From Streptomyces chartreusis (lineage in GTDB: Bacteria; Actinomycetota; Actinomycetes; Streptomycetales; Streptomycetaceae), in NCBI RefSeq assembly GCF_008704715.1, contig NZ_CP023689.1, forward strand, positions 2,914,001 through 2,978,000: a stretch of DNA of 64,000 nucleotides, written 5' to 3'. The notes below the pieces were generated by a model, which saw nothing but the letters and a program-made list of their open reading frames with translations, ran no database searches and was not told the DNA's origin. Positions 40,212 to 50,346 of the stretch are shown here, piece by piece. A program made the position numbers and the translations under genes. The stretch's first letter is position 1. Every line of letters starts with the position of its first letter.

Positions 40212-42437
40212 TCACCACGCCCCGAGGCTGAGGACGTGGTCTTCTCCGGCGACGAGATCGAGCGGACGCGCGGCGCGATCGCCGTCGCCGGGGGAAGTCC
40301 GGAGTTCGATGCGCAGGGTGCGGGTCGGCATGAGGACGGCCGTGGCCCCGTCCGGGCCCCAGCTCAGATCGAGCCGCGCCCCGAACCGGGTGCGGATGCC
40401 GCTGAGCCGCCCCCGTGGGCAGGTCCGCGGGACCGCGGGCAGCAGGACCAGCCGGTCCGGGGTCGACTGCACGAGCATCTCGATCAGTACGGCGGGCAGC
40501 GTGTGCGCGGCGTCCGCGTTGTAGACGTCGCGGCGCGGATAGTGGGCGCTCATCAGGGAGGCGTGGAAGAAGTCACCGCCGAGGACCTGGTCGAGGGCGT
40601 GGGCGACGCGCTCTCCGTCCCCGAGCCGGGCCGCGATCAGGGCGTGGTGCAGGTGGCCGTGCGCGGAGTCGTTCTCGGCGCCGCGCAGTTCCAGGGCACG
40701 CCGGGCGGCCGCCGCGAGGCCGGGGGTGTCGTACGGGGTGATCTCGTCGAGCGGCCAGACGCCGTAGAGGTGGCTGAGGTGGCGGTGGTCGTAGCTGTCC
40801 TCCAGGCCGGGCCCGGCCCATTCCGCGAGGGCGCCGTCGGCGTTGATCCGGTGCGGTGGGAGGCGGTCGGCGAGGGTGCGCCAGCGGTCGGCCTCGGGGG
40901 TGCCCTGGTGGTAGCGGGCCGCCGTGCGCAGGGCGTGCCGGGCCGCCGAGAGGTCCATGGCGGCGTTGACGCTGCCCCAGCTCGCGTTGGCCGGGCGGTT
41001 CTCCGGCGAGTAGGAGGGGACGACGACGAGACGGCCGTCCTCGTCGGTGCGGGTGAGGAAGTCCTCGTAGAACAGGGCGACTTCGGCGAGTAGGGCCGCG
41101 GTGCGCGGGTCGCGCTCGCCCCAGGTCTCGTCGTGGTCGACGAGGGGCTTGAGGAGCCAGTCGGCGCCCGCGGTCCACAGGTGCAGGGGGTACTCGCGGC
41201 TGAAGTGGTAGACGTGCCCGGACTCGCCGTCGGTGTGGGCGGGCGCCACGACGCCCCGGGCGCCGAAGATCGCGCGCGCGTTGTCGCGCCAGTGGTCGAC
41301 CTGCCCGTGCACGAGGGCGGCGTGGGCCTCGGTGACCTCCGGGAGCGCGGCGGCCGCGGCCGAGGAGGTCTGGAGGTTGAGGTTGGCGTCGGCGGTGAAG
41401 GCGCCCGACCACGCCGTGTTCCAGTCGCCGGTCCACAGGCCGGTGAGGCGCGGCGGCAGCATGCCGGAGGCGGACAGCAGGTGGTAGCGGCCGGCCGCGA
41501 AGAGGCGCTCCAGGAGGGCGGCGCTCTTCGGACGGCGGACCAGCTCCGAGCCGGGCAGGGCCCTTTCGGTGTCGTCCGCGTCGAGGTCGAGGCCGGCACG
41601 GAGATAGGCGGGGCGGTGCAGGGCCCGGTGGCGGCCGAGGAGAACGGTGTACGGGTCCTGGTCGGCGTCCTCGGGCAGGAGCGCGCGCAGCTCACGTGCC
41701 TCGGCGAGGACGTCCAGCTCACCGGCGTGGCGCCGGACCCGGGTGAGGAGGAGCAGGGCGCCGGCGTTCTCGATCCGGATGCCGGGCAGTGAGGTGCGGG
41801 TGCGACCGCCGGTGACGACGGCGAGGGTGACGCCCGTGTAGGCGCGATCGCCGCCGGGATACCGGACCCGGAGGGTGAGGAGTGCGCCTTCGGGGGTGAG
41901 GACGGTGCCGTGTCCGACGGCCAGGTTGCCCGGCGCGCCCGGGAGTTGGTGGTCGAGGGTCACTTCTGCGGTGAGGCCGGGCTCGGTGACGCGGTGGACG
42001 ATGACGTCGTCGGCGCGGGAGACGAAGGTCTCGCTCTGCCAGGCGCCCCGTACGGCCGTGCAGACGCCGGTGGTGAAGTCGACCTCGCGGCGGTGGTCCT
42101 CGCGCACCTCGGTGGCCGAGCGGTTCAGCCGTATCTGGAAGGCGGGGTGGAAGGGCTGCACCCACTGGAGTTCCCGCCCGTCGGTGAAGGTCTCGGCGGC
42201 GGTGACGTCACCGGCCAGCAACCGGTCCTGGAGCAGCGGGAGTTCGTCGGCGAGGGCGGGCGGTCGGGCGTGTTCGCCGCCGTTGGGGCGGACCAGGCTG
42301 TGATGGTTGACGACGACCCGGTCGACGTTCGGATCACCGAACACCATGATGCCGTGCCGGCCGTTCCCGCTCAGGAAGGCGTCCTCCCAGCGGGCGGCGG
42401 GAGCCGGCTCCCAGGTGCCGTGCGTGGGTCCGTTCAT
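40212..42437 (-). CDS. GH95 alpha-L-fucosidase (or alpha-L-galactosidase)
   Basis: A 741-residue enzyme of family GH95, without signal peptide. Family landmarks include the opening AARWEDAFLSGNGRHGIMVFG, the WTGDWNTAWSGAFTADANLNLQ segment with the N-x-N pair thought to position the catalytic water, and a later DHRHLSHLYGVWPLDEI. GH95 enzymes remove terminal alpha-1,2-fucose (or L-galactose) from xyloglucan side chains. ATG 42437 overlaps the GH42 stop by four bases, so it is cotranslated. Divergence around NLNLQTSS means the exact sugar specificity is uncertain. Confidence 0.85.
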   Translation of the reverse strand: MNGPTHGTWEPAPAARWEDAFLSGNGRHGIMVFGDPNVDRVVVNHHSLVRPNGGEHARPPALADELPLLQDRLLAGDVTAAETFTDGRELQWVQPFHPAFQIRLNRSATEVREDHRREVDFTTGVCTAVRGAWQSETFVSRADDVIVHRVTEPGLTAEVTLDHQLPGAPGNLAVGHGTVLTPEGALLTLRVRYPGGDRAYTGVTLAVVTGGRTRTSLPGIRIENAGALLLLTRVRRHAGELDVLAEARELRALLPEDADQDPYTVLLGRHRALHRPAYLRAGLDLDADDTERALPGSELVRRPKSAALLERLFAAGRYHLLSASGMLPPRLTGLWTGDWNTAWSGAFTADANLNLQTSSAAAAALPEVTEAHAALVHGQVDHWRDNARAIFGARGVVAPAHTDGESGHVYHFSREYPLHLWTAGADWLLKPLVDHDETWGERDPRTAALLAEVALFYEDFLTRTDEDGRLVVVPSYSPENRPANASWGSVNAAMDLSAARHALRTAARYHQGTPEADRWRTLADRLPPHRINADGALAEWAGPGLEDSYDHRHLSHLYGVWPLDEITPYDTPGLAAAARRALELRGAENDSAHGHLHHALIAARLGDGERVAHALDQVLGGDFFHASLMSAHYPRRDVYNADAAHTLPAVLIEMLVQSTPDRLVLLPAVPRTCPRGRLSGIRTRFGARLDLSWGPDGATAVLMPTRTLRIELRTSPGDGDRAARPLDLVAGEDHVLSLGAW

Positions 42438-44413
42438 GAGGCGGCCTCCAGCACGGCGACCCCGTAGCGACCGAGTTCGACCGTGCCGGTGACCTCGGCG
42501 CCGGTCAGCAGGTCTCGATGGCGGCCCGGCACCGGCACGGTGACGCGCTCGCGCCCGTGCTGGAGCAGGAACAGCAGCCCGCCCCGCCGTACCGCCTCCA
42601 CCCCGGCCGGAAGCCCGGCGAGGGTCGGCCGTACGCCCGCCTCGGCTGCGATCTCGGTGAGCAGCGCGCGCAGGGCGTGCGGCTCGGGGAGGGTGGAGAG
42701 GTACCGGGCGCGGCCCTTGCGCAGGATGGCCGGGAGCCCGTCCAGCTCGCCGCCCTTGTAAGGGGTGACGGCGTCGACGTCGTCCGCCGCCTCGATCTCC
42801 TCGGACCACAGGGTGCCGCGGAATCCGTCGGCGTCCACCGTCTCCCCCGCGTCCAGCGGCCACCACTCGTGCAGGACGCGGATGCCGAACAGGTCGCGCA
42901 GCCGGGCGTCCATGCCGCCTTCGCGGACCCGGTCGTCCTCGTCGGCGACGCCGGTCTGGAAGCCGGCGACCAGGGTGCCGCCTTGGTGCACGTAGGTGAC
43001 GAGGTTGTCGACGGCCGCGTCCGTCATCAGGTACAGCTGCGGTACGACGACCAGCCGGTAGCCGGACAGGTCGTGCTCGGGGTGCGCGAAGTCGGCGACG
43101 GTGTGCCCCTCCCACAGGGCGCGGTGCCAGGCGCGGACGACCTGCGCCTGGTCGACCTCGCGGGAGAGCCGTCCGTCCTGCTCGGCCGCCCACCAGGAGT
43201 TCCAGTCGAGGAGTACGGCGACCTCGGCGGCCTCGACCCGGGTGTCCGCCACCTTGCCGCTCAGCAGGGCGAGTTCGGTACCGATCCGCTTGACCTCCTG
43301 GAAGGTGCGGCCCCGCTCGCCGGCGTGGCCGACCATCCCGGAGTGGAACTTCTCCGAGCCCTGCCGGGACTGGCGCCACTGGAAGTAGCAGACGGCGTCG
43401 GCGCCGCGGGCCACCGCCTGGAGGGACCAGAGCCGGTTGAGTCCCGCGGGCTTGGGGTGGTTGACCCCGCGCCAGTTGACCGGTCCGGCGGCCTGCTCCA
43501 TCACAGCCCAGGGGCCGCCCCGGGCCTGCGAGCGGGTCATGTCGTGCACCAGTGCTCCGTACTGCCCGCCGAACGGGTCCCTCGGATCCGGGTAGACGTC
43601 GATGGAGACGACGTCCTCCTGCCCGGCCCACCGCCAGGCGTCCAGACCCTGCCACAGCGCCATGAAGTTGGTGGTCACCGGGGTGTGCGGGGAGTGCCGG
43701 GCCACGATGTCCCGTTCGGCGAGGTAGCACTCCAGCAGGGCGTCGGAGGTGAAGCGCCGGAAGTCCAGAACCTGGGTGGGGTTCTTCATGTAGTGCGCCC
43801 TGCGCGGCGGCAGGACCTCGTGCCAGTCGCCGTAGCCCTGGCTCCAGAAGGCCGTTCCCCAGGCCCGGTTGAGGGCGTCCAGCGTGCCGTATCTGGCCTG
43901 CAGCCAGCCTCGGAAGGCGTCCTCGGCCTCGTCGCCGTAGTCGTAGGTGCAGTACTCGTTGTTGATGTGCCACAGCCGCAGCGCGGGGTGGCCGCCGTAG
44001 CGGGCGGCGAGGTCCTCGGTGATGGCGGCGGCGTAGCGGCGGTAGGTCGCGCTGGAGTGGGAGAAGTGCTGGCGGGAGCCCCACCACTCGGTCCGGCCGT
44101 CCTCGTCGCGCGGGAGGGTCTCGGGGTGCAGGCGGCCCATCCAGGGCGGCGGTGAGGAGGTCGGGGTGGCGAGGACGACGCCGATGCCGTTCTCGTGCAT
44201 CAGGTCCATCAGCCGGTCCAGCCACTCGAACTCCCGCGCGCCCGGCCGGGGTTCGAGCTTCGCCCAGGAGAAGACGCCGAGGGTGACCGAGTTGACCCCG
44301 GCCTCCTTCATCAGCCGGACGTCCTCGTGCCAGGTCTCCTCGGGCCACTGCTCGGGGTTGTAGTCGCCGCCGAAGAGGAGGCGGCCGCGGGTGGCGTCGC
44401 TCAGGTCCGGCAT
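42434..44413 (-). CDS. GH42 beta-galactosidase
   Basis: A 659-residue cytoplasmic family 42 glycoside hydrolase. It opens with GRLLFGGDYNPEQWPEETW; the acid/base is Glu153 in WHINNEY and the nucleophile Glu306 in WAVMEQAAGP. Trimerisation (glutamine amidotransferase-like) and C-terminal domains follow, giving full length. In this context it should release galactose from xyloglucan side chains, although GH42 enzymes can also act on other galactosides. ATG 44413 overlaps the GH74 stop (TGATG). Confidence 0.92.
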   Translation of the reverse strand: MPDLSDATRGRLLFGGDYNPEQWPEETWHEDVRLMKEAGVNSVTLGVFSWAKLEPRPGAREFEWLDRLMDLMHENGIGVVLATPTSSPPPWMGRLHPETLPRDEDGRTEWWGSRQHFSHSSATYRRYAAAITEDLAARYGGHPALRLWHINNEYCTYDYGDEAEDAFRGWLQARYGTLDALNRAWGTAFWSQGYGDWHEVLPPRRAHYMKNPTQVLDFRRFTSDALLECYLAERDIVARHSPHTPVTTNFMALWQGLDAWRWAGQEDVVSIDVYPDPRDPFGGQYGALVHDMTRSQARGGPWAVMEQAAGPVNWRGVNHPKPAGLNRLWSLQAVARGADAVCYFQWRQSRQGSEKFHSGMVGHAGERGRTFQEVKRIGTELALLSGKVADTRVEAAEVAVLLDWNSWWAAEQDGRLSREVDQAQVVRAWHRALWEGHTVADFAHPEHDLSGYRLVVVPQLYLMTDAAVDNLVTYVHQGGTLVAGFQTGVADEDDRVREGGMDARLRDLFGIRVLHEWWPLDAGETVDADGFRGTLWSEEIEAADDVDAVTPYKGGELDGLPAILRKGRARYLSTLPEPHALRALLTEIAAEAGVRPTLAGLPAGVEAVRRGGLLFLLQHGRERVTVPVPGRHRDLLTGAEVTGTVELGRYGVAVLEAAS

Positions 44414-46587
44414 CAGGCGGGCTCCCCGTACTGCACGCCCCGCCCGTTGGTGGCGAGGTAGACACGGCCGTGGATCCGCGGGTCGCCGGTGACGGCGGTG
44501 CCGGTCCAGCCCCACTGGTGCCGGTCGTCGTTGATCCGCACCCAGGTCCTCGCCTCGTCGTCGGAGCGGTAGACGGCAGTGATGGCCTCGGTCGAGCCGA
44601 CCAGGTAGACAGCCGGATAGGAGGCGCCCCTGGCGGCCCTGCCGAAGCCGAGGGTGTACGAGGCCCAACAGCTTGAGACCTTGGTGAAGGTCGCGCCGCC
44701 GTCGATGGAGCGGTGGAGCCCGTTCCACTTGAGGCTCAGCCACAGGTCGCCGGACCTGCCGGGCGCCACGGCCAGCTGGAACTCCCTGTCGCCCGAACTG
44801 AGCCCGCCGGACCGCGCGGCGAAGGTCAGTCCGCCGTCGGTGCTGGCGTGGAGGGTGCCGGTCGCGGTGTCGAAGGCGTAGAAGACGGACGGGTCGACCG
44901 GGTCCGCGACCGGGGCGGCCCCCTTCGGGAAGGTGGCGACCTCGGACCAGGTGGCGCCGTTGTCGGCGGAGCGCCGCGCCGCATACGGAGTGCCGTCCCA
45001 GTGCACGAACGACCACAGCAGCACGCTGCCGTCGGCGTTGGCGGCGATCGGCCCGGGCGCGTCCTTGGCGATGGCGGGCTGCGCGGGGAAGGGCGCCCAG
45101 GTCCGCCCGCCGTCTTCGGAGTACGCACCGTTGCCGTGGTCGCCCCATCCCGCACGGACGACGTACGACGGCCTGGCCGCGGCCTGCGCGAGCCCCGTGG
45201 CGGTCCCGAAAACAGGGTTGGCGGCCATGCCGCGCGCCGGCGACGCGGTGAGCGACTCGTGGTACATCACGCCGATGTCTCCGTTGCCGCTGATCAGATG
45301 CGCCTTCCCGGCCGGCGGCGAGATCAGCTGACGGACCGACGTCTCCTCCAGGCCGCGGATCTGCGGGGCCCAGTGCCTGAGGTCCCGGGTGCCGTAGAGG
45401 GTCGCGCCCGTGCCGTACACGAGGTGCCGGGAGTCGTACGGGTCGAGGGCGACCGCCTGGATCCACCAGCCGAACTTGGGCTCGTCCTCACCCCACTTCA
45501 GGTAGGGCGTCTCGGAGACGTCGAGGACGGCCGTGTCCTTCAGGGACGTCCAGCTGCGACCGCCGTCGGTGGTCCGGTACAGGGTGTCGACGGCGGCCCA
45601 GCGGTTGTTGGTGGAGACGACGACGGTGCCGGGGCGGCGGGCGTCGACGGCGACCCCGCCGTACCCGAAGGTGTCGGTGCCGCCCGGCTTCACCGGGGTG
45701 ACCTCGGTCCACCCGCCGTCCGTCGTGCGCAGCCTGTGCACACTGCCGTCCGCCTGCCCGTTGGGCCCGGGCGCGTCGGCATACGTCACGTACAGCTCAC
45801 GGGTGTGGCGGTCGTACGCGGCGCGGACCGGGACCTTGGCGGCGGCACCGGTGGGCCGGCCGGGGACGGGCTCCCAGGTCGTGCCGTCCGACGTGCGGTA
45901 GAGGTTGGGGCTGTCCACCGTGCCGTCGGAGTCGCCCCATCCGGCGTACACGGCACGGCCGGCGGCAACGAGGAAGGTGACGCCCTGACCGGTGCCGCTC
46001 GGGTCGGCGGGGAACTCCGCTGCCCGCCAACTCGCGCCTCTGTCGGTCGACTTGAGCAGTCCCTCGTGCCGGGTGCCGAGCCACAGCGTGTCACTGTCCC
46101 GGGGATCGACGAGCAGCCGCTCCCCACAGCCACGCCCGTCCTCGTTGGCCCCGAGCTTCACGGCGAGATCGGTGCGCTGCCAGGTGTTCCCGCGGTCCTC
46201 GGAGCGCAGCACGGCTCCGTTGCCGGCCCAGGGCTGGGCGTAGGTGCCGAGCGCGAGGTACAGCCGGTCGGGGTGCTGCGGATCGACGGCCATCGCCTCC
46301 ACCCCGAGCAGATTCCAGTCGTCCCACCCGATGTGATCGGTCAACGGCACCCACCGCTCGCCCCGTTCGTCCCAGCGGTAGGCGCCCCCGATGTCGGTAC
46401 GGGCGTAGGCGAGTCCGCGAACGGAGGGGTGGAAGAGCACGCCGGTGACGAATCCGGTACCACCCATGACGACGGTGCGCCAGCGGTAGGCGGAGGCGGC
46501 GGCCAGGGCGCGCCCGGACAGAAGGGGGACGCTGGTGAGCGCGGCCACGGCAGCGGTGCCGGCAAGGACGGTTCTCCTGCTAGGCAT
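44413..46587 (-). CDS. secreted GH74 xyloglucanase
   Basis: A 724-residue family 74 enzyme with two seven-bladed propellers, seen as repeated W/F-rich D-x-G-x-T-W blocks (DRGNTWQRT, DRGASWRAA, DGGRSWTSL). The catalytic aspartates fit Asp65 in YARTDIGGAY and that in NGDIGVMYHE. A twin-arginine signal (PSRRTVLAGTAAVAAL) directs Tat export. The family cleaves the xyloglucan backbone. ATG 46587 has GAGG six bases upstream; the longer upstream frame only reads through the leader. It is part of the long operon, 43 bases after the permease stop. Confidence 0.93.
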   Translation of the reverse strand: MPSRRTVLAGTAAVAALTSVPLLSGRALAAASAYRWRTVVMGGTGFVTGVLFHPSVRGLAYARTDIGGAYRWDERGERWVPLTDHIGWDDWNLLGVEAMAVDPQHPDRLYLALGTYAQPWAGNGAVLRSEDRGNTWQRTDLAVKLGANEDGRGCGERLLVDPRDSDTLWLGTRHEGLLKSTDRGASWRAAEFPADPSGTGQGVTFLVAAGRAVYAGWGDSDGTVDSPNLYRTSDGTTWEPVPGRPTGAAAKVPVRAAYDRHTRELYVTYADAPGPNGQADGSVHRLRTTDGGWTEVTPVKPGGTDTFGYGGVAVDARRPGTVVVSTNNRWAAVDTLYRTTDGGRSWTSLKDTAVLDVSETPYLKWGEDEPKFGWWIQAVALDPYDSRHLVYGTGATLYGTRDLRHWAPQIRGLEETSVRQLISPPAGKAHLISGNGDIGVMYHESLTASPARGMAANPVFGTATGLAQAAARPSYVVRAGWGDHGNGAYSEDGGRTWAPFPAQPAIAKDAPGPIAANADGSVLLWSFVHWDGTPYAARRSADNGATWSEVATFPKGAAPVADPVDPSVFYAFDTATGTLHASTDGGLTFAARSGGLSSGDREFQLAVAPGRSGDLWLSLKWNGLHRSIDGGATFTKVSSCWASYTLGFGRAARGASYPAVYLVGSTEAITAVYRSDDEARTWVRINDDRHQWGWTGTAVTGDPRIHGRVYLATNGRGVQYGEPA

Positions 46588-46630
46588 GACATACCTCGTT
46601 CTTACGAATGGGGGAGGGTGCGGGCGCCTG

Positions 46631-47566
46631 CTAACCCTTGACCGCGCCGGTGAGCATGCCCTTCTTGAAGTGCTTCTGGACAAAGGGAGAAAGCACGGCA
46701 ACTGGCAGCAACGCCATCACCATCACGGCCATCTGCACGGCCAGCCCCGACAGCTGCCCCGTCTTGATGGCCTGTCCAAGGCCGACCGGCGCCTCCTGCT
46801 TCTGCACGAGCTGGATCATGACGTTCTGGAGCGGCATCATGTCCTGGTCGTTCAGGTACAGCGAGGCGTTGAACCAGGCGCTCCAGTACCCCACCGCGTA
46901 GAACAGCGTGATCACCGCGATGACGGCCCGCGACAACGGCATGACGATCTGCCAGAGGATCCGCAGATCCCCGGCACCGTCGATGCGCGCACTGTCGATG
47001 AGCTCCTGCGAGATCCCCATGAAGAACCCGCGCAGCACCAGGATGTTGAACACGCTCACCGCACTCGGCAGGATCAGCGCGAGATAGGAGTCCGTCAGCC
47101 CGAGGGTCTGCACCAGCAGATACGTCGGGATGAGCCCGGCGCTGAAGAACATCGTCGCCAGCAGGGTCAGCAGGATCCAGCGGTGACCCAGCGACCCGGT
47201 CCGCGACAGCCCGTACGCGCACAGCACGGACACGGCCATCGAGAACAGCGTGCCGACGAGGGTGACCAGGACGCTGATGACGGCCGCGCGTGTGACCTGC
47301 CCGCCGCTCAGCAGCTCCTTGTAGGCGATGAAAGTGATGTCCTTCGGCACCATCACCAGACCGCCGGCCTCGTCGATCGTCTTCCTCGACGACAGGCTCG
47401 TCACGACGACGATCCACAGCGGGAAGAGGATCCCGAGGCAGGCCAGCGTCAGCGCGAGCCCCTTGCCCGCGAGGCCGGCCCTGGAGGGCTCCTCCTCCCA
47501 GCCGGGCCGGGGCGGCGCCGCCCAACGGCCGGGCCCGCGCACCGTCTTGTCGATCACGGCGGTCAC
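46631..47566 (-). CDS. ABC transporter permease (carbohydrate, MalG/YtcP type)
   Basis: A 311-residue inner-membrane permease with six likely helices and the EAA-type loop (GISQELIDSARIDGAGDLRILWQIVMPLSRAV) that contacts the ATPase. GTG 47566 overlaps the preceding permease's stop (GTGA). It should pair with the other permease and the lipoprotein to import xyloglucan oligosaccharides. A matching ATPase gene is absent here. Confidence 0.9.
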   Translation of the reverse strand: MTAVIDKTVRGPGRWAAPPRPGWEEEPSRAGLAGKGLALTLACLGILFPLWIVVVTSLSSRKTIDEAGGLVMVPKDITFIAYKELLSGGQVTRAAVISVLVTLVGTLFSMAVSVLCAYGLSRTGSLGHRWILLTLLATMFFSAGLIPTYLLVQTLGLTDSYLALILPSAVSVFNILVLRGFFMGISQELIDSARIDGAGDLRILWQIVMPLSRAVIAVITLFYAVGYWSAWFNASLYLNDQDMMPLQNVMIQLVQKQEAPVGLGQAIKTGQLSGLAVQMAVMVMALLPVAVLSPFVQKHFKKGMLTGAVKG

Positions 47567-48606
47567 TTCTTGTACACCCCCTGCTCGCCCATGAGATGGG
47601 CCACCTTGTTCGCGGCGAGGACCAGTCCGAGGCTGACGACGCCCTTGACCAGGCCGGCGGCGGCCGCGTAGCCGAAGTCCTGGTTGCGCACTCCGTTCCA
47701 CCACACGAAGGTGTCGAGGACCTCCGCGGCGCCCGGTCCGACCATGTCCCTTTGCAGCAGGATCTGTTCGAAGCCGACGGTGAGCGCGTCGCCGACGCGC
47801 AGCACCAGCAGCAGGGCGATCACCGGGCGCAGCGCGGGAAGCGTGACGTGCCACATCCGGCGCCAGCGGTTCGCGCCGTCCATCGCGGCGGCCTCGTAGA
47901 GGTCGGGCGGCACCGAGGCGAGCGCGGCGAGGAAGACGATGATCCCCCAGCCGGCGTCCTTCCACACGCTCTGCGCGGTGATGAGCAGCGGGAACGTACT
48001 CGGGTCGGTCATGAAGTCGAGGCCGTCGTAGCCGTGTTGCCGCAGCAGCTGGGAGAAGATCCCGGCGCCGCCGAACAGTTGCTGGAAGACGGCGATGACC
48101 AGCACCCAGGAGAAGAAGTGCGGCAGATAGAGGATCGCCTGCGAGACCGCCCGTATCCGGGGTCTGACCACGCTGTTGATGAGCAGGGCGAGCAGGACCG
48201 GGATCGGGAAGAACAGCACGAGCTGGAGGAAGAACAGGATCAGCGTGTTCTGGACGGCGTTCCAGAAGGCCGAGTCCTCGAAGATCCGCTGGAAGTTCTC
48301 CATGCCCACGAAGGGGCTGTTCAGGATGGAGACGACGCCGTTGTCGCTGATGTAGGGGTCGTAGTCCTGGAAGGCGACGACGTTGCCGAGGATCGGTACG
48401 TAGTTGAAGAGCAGGACCAGCACGACGGCCGGCAGGGTCATCAGGAGCAGTACCCGGTCGCGCCGGAATCTGACCTTCAGGCCCAGCTTCCCCGACCGGC
48501 CGCTCCCCGGGGGACCGGTGGCGTCGCCGGACACCACCGGGGTCTCCTCCCGCGGGGTCTTGGTCTTCGCCTCGGTCCTGCTCCGAGGCACCGTGCTGTG
48601 CGACAC
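47563..48606 (-). CDS. ABC transporter permease (carbohydrate, LplB/UgpA type)
   Basis: A 347-residue permease with a ~55-residue hydrophilic N-terminal extension (RTEAKTKTPREETPVVSGDATG), then six hydrophobic segments and the EAA loop (VPPDLYEAAAMDGANRWRRMWHVTLPALRPV). GTG 48606 has AAGGAG six bases upstream. It follows the binding protein after a 26-base gap. The pair is similar to LplB/YtcP-type systems that often use long oligosaccharide substrates. Confidence 0.9.
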   Translation of the reverse strand: MSHSTVPRSRTEAKTKTPREETPVVSGDATGPPGSGRSGKLGLKVRFRRDRVLLLMTLPAVVLVLLFNYVPILGNVVAFQDYDPYISDNGVVSILNSPFVGMENFQRIFEDSAFWNAVQNTLILFFLQLVLFFPIPVLLALLINSVVRPRIRAVSQAILYLPHFFSWVLVIAVFQQLFGGAGIFSQLLRQHGYDGLDFMTDPSTFPLLITAQSVWKDAGWGIIVFLAALASVPPDLYEAAAMDGANRWRRMWHVTLPALRPVIALLLVLRVGDALTVGFEQILLQRDMVGPGAAEVLDTFVWWNGVRNQDFGYAAAAGLVKGVVSLGLVLAANKVAHLMGEQGVYKK

Positions 48607-48632
48607 GGCCTTCTCCTTGCCTCGGACCCGGA

Positions 48633-50330
48633 TCAGTTGGCCGCGCTGCCGTTCTCGTCGAGGATCTTCTTGTACCAGTCGCGGAGCTTGTCGCCGCCCT
48701 TGCTCTTCCAGTCGGAGACGGCCTGCTGCATGTCGCCGATCTTCTTGCGGCCGCGGACGATGTCGTCCTCCAGCTGCTCGAAGTCGTTGGAGAGGTTGGT
48801 GTAGCGGGCGGGCTCGGTGATCTGCATGCCCCAGAACGACGACTTCTTGGTGAGCGCGCCCATCCGCTGCTGCCACTCGACCTGCGCCTTGGCGATGTCC
48901 GGGAAGTCGGGGTGGGCGAGGGTGGAGGCGGGGCTCGCGACCATGACGTAGGCGTTGAGGACCTCGTTGTTGCCCTGGTCGGTCTTGACCGGGACGCCGT
49001 CCTTGAGGGTGTAGTGGGTGCCCTCCACGCCGTAGTTGGTCAGCATGTACTCCTTGGTGCCGTACGGCGCCGCCGTCACGTTGGCGACGGCCAGCGCGTC
49101 GCGGACCACGGCCTCGGAGGCGTTCTTGTTGATGAACGCGAAGATGCCGGCGGGCTGTGCGGCCCACGGGGTGGGGCCGCTGCCGCCGGCGCCGAAGATG
49201 TCCATGCCGGAGACCTTGAAGTCCGGGTTCTGGGTGGCCTGGGAGGCGGTGAGGCCGTACCAGCTGGAGATGTCGTTGTTGTAGATCAGGAACTCACCGG
49301 CGGCGAACTTGGTCGACGGGTCGGTGGCCTGGCTCTTGCCGAGCTTGAAGTCGGGGTGGACGACGCCGGCCGCGAACAGCTTGCGCGTCCACTCCAGCGC
49401 CTCCAGGTACTCCTCGGTCTCGATGCGGTAGACCAGCTTGCCGTCGACGAGGTTCCAGCCGAGCGGCTTCTCCGAACCGGACAGCACACCGAAGGAGTTG
49501 AAGGCGGTCCACTTCATGTCGCCGCAGGCCCACACCTTGGCCTTGGCGTTGGTGATGTCCTTCGCCAGCGCCAGGAACTCGTCGGTGGAGGCGGGGACCT
49601 GGTACCCCTCCTTCTCGAAGACGTCCTGACGGTAGAGGGGCACGATGTTGGTGACGTACGACGCCGGCATCGGCAGTCCGCGCAGCGCGCCGCCGAATAT
49701 GGAGCGCTGCCAGGCGTCCGTCGGGATCGCCGCGAGGTTGGGGTACTCCTTGACCTCGTCCCCGGAGAGGTAGGGGCCGAGGTCGGCGAACTTGCTGATG
49801 ATGGCGCTGGGTATCTTGCCGCCCATGTTCCAGCCGGGGACAACGACGATGTCGGGTACGTCGCTGGAGGCGAGAACCGCGCCGAGCTTCTGGTCGTAGG
49901 TGTTGCCGTCCTGGTTCTGCCACCGGACGTCGACGCCGGTCAGGTCGTTCATCGCCGTGTAGTAGGGGTTGTTCCCCTTCGGCGGGGAGCCCCAGAACGG
50001 CGACATGACGGTGACCTTGCCGCCCTTGCCGAGCTTCTTCGCGACCGACGTCTTCAGGTCCGCGATGTCCAGCTTGCCGGTGAAGCCGTTCGAGGAGCCG
50101 TTCTTCGACGGGATGTCCGGCGTCACCACGCTGCCGGCCACGTACGTCGGAAGGATCTTCTTCGCGTCCTTGCCCGAGGTGGTCCCCTCACGCGAACCGC
50201 TGTCCGAACCGCCGCAGGCGGCGAGCAGCGGCATGCCGCCGGCCACCGCCGCGGTGGCGACCGCCGTGGAGGCGAGGAAGCTTCTCCGGCTCGGTCCGGA
50301 GGAGGCGGAGGAGGCGGCTTTCGGCGTCAT
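48633..50330 (-). CDS. sugar-binding lipoprotein of the ABC importer
   Basis: A 565-residue extracellular solute-binding protein. The N-terminus combines a twin-arginine motif (SRRSFLAS) and a lipobox (LLAAC), so it is probably exported by Tat and lipid-anchored. It is longer than the usual ~430 residues, as in LplA-like binding proteins. A SPFWGSPPKGNNPYY segment and many aromatic residues could line a large sugar pocket. ATG 50330 has only a weak ribosome-binding site. It heads the operon, 17 bases downstream of a LacI-type operator. Confidence 0.9.
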   Translation of the reverse strand: MTPKAASSASSGPSRRSFLASTAVATAAVAGGMPLLAACGGSDSGSREGTTSGKDAKKILPTYVAGSVVTPDIPSKNGSSNGFTGKLDIADLKTSVAKKLGKGGKVTVMSPFWGSPPKGNNPYYTAMNDLTGVDVRWQNQDGNTYDQKLGAVLASSDVPDIVVVPGWNMGGKIPSAIISKFADLGPYLSGDEVKEYPNLAAIPTDAWQRSIFGGALRGLPMPASYVTNIVPLYRQDVFEKEGYQVPASTDEFLALAKDITNAKAKVWACGDMKWTAFNSFGVLSGSEKPLGWNLVDGKLVYRIETEEYLEALEWTRKLFAAGVVHPDFKLGKSQATDPSTKFAAGEFLIYNNDISSWYGLTASQATQNPDFKVSGMDIFGAGGSGPTPWAAQPAGIFAFINKNASEAVVRDALAVANVTAAPYGTKEYMLTNYGVEGTHYTLKDGVPVKTDQGNNEVLNAYVMVASPASTLAHPDFPDIAKAQVEWQQRMGALTKKSSFWGMQITEPARYTNLSNDFEQLEDDIVRGRKKIGDMQQAVSDWKSKGGDKLRDWYKKILDENGSAAN

Positions 50331-50346
50331 TGCGTCAACCCCACTG

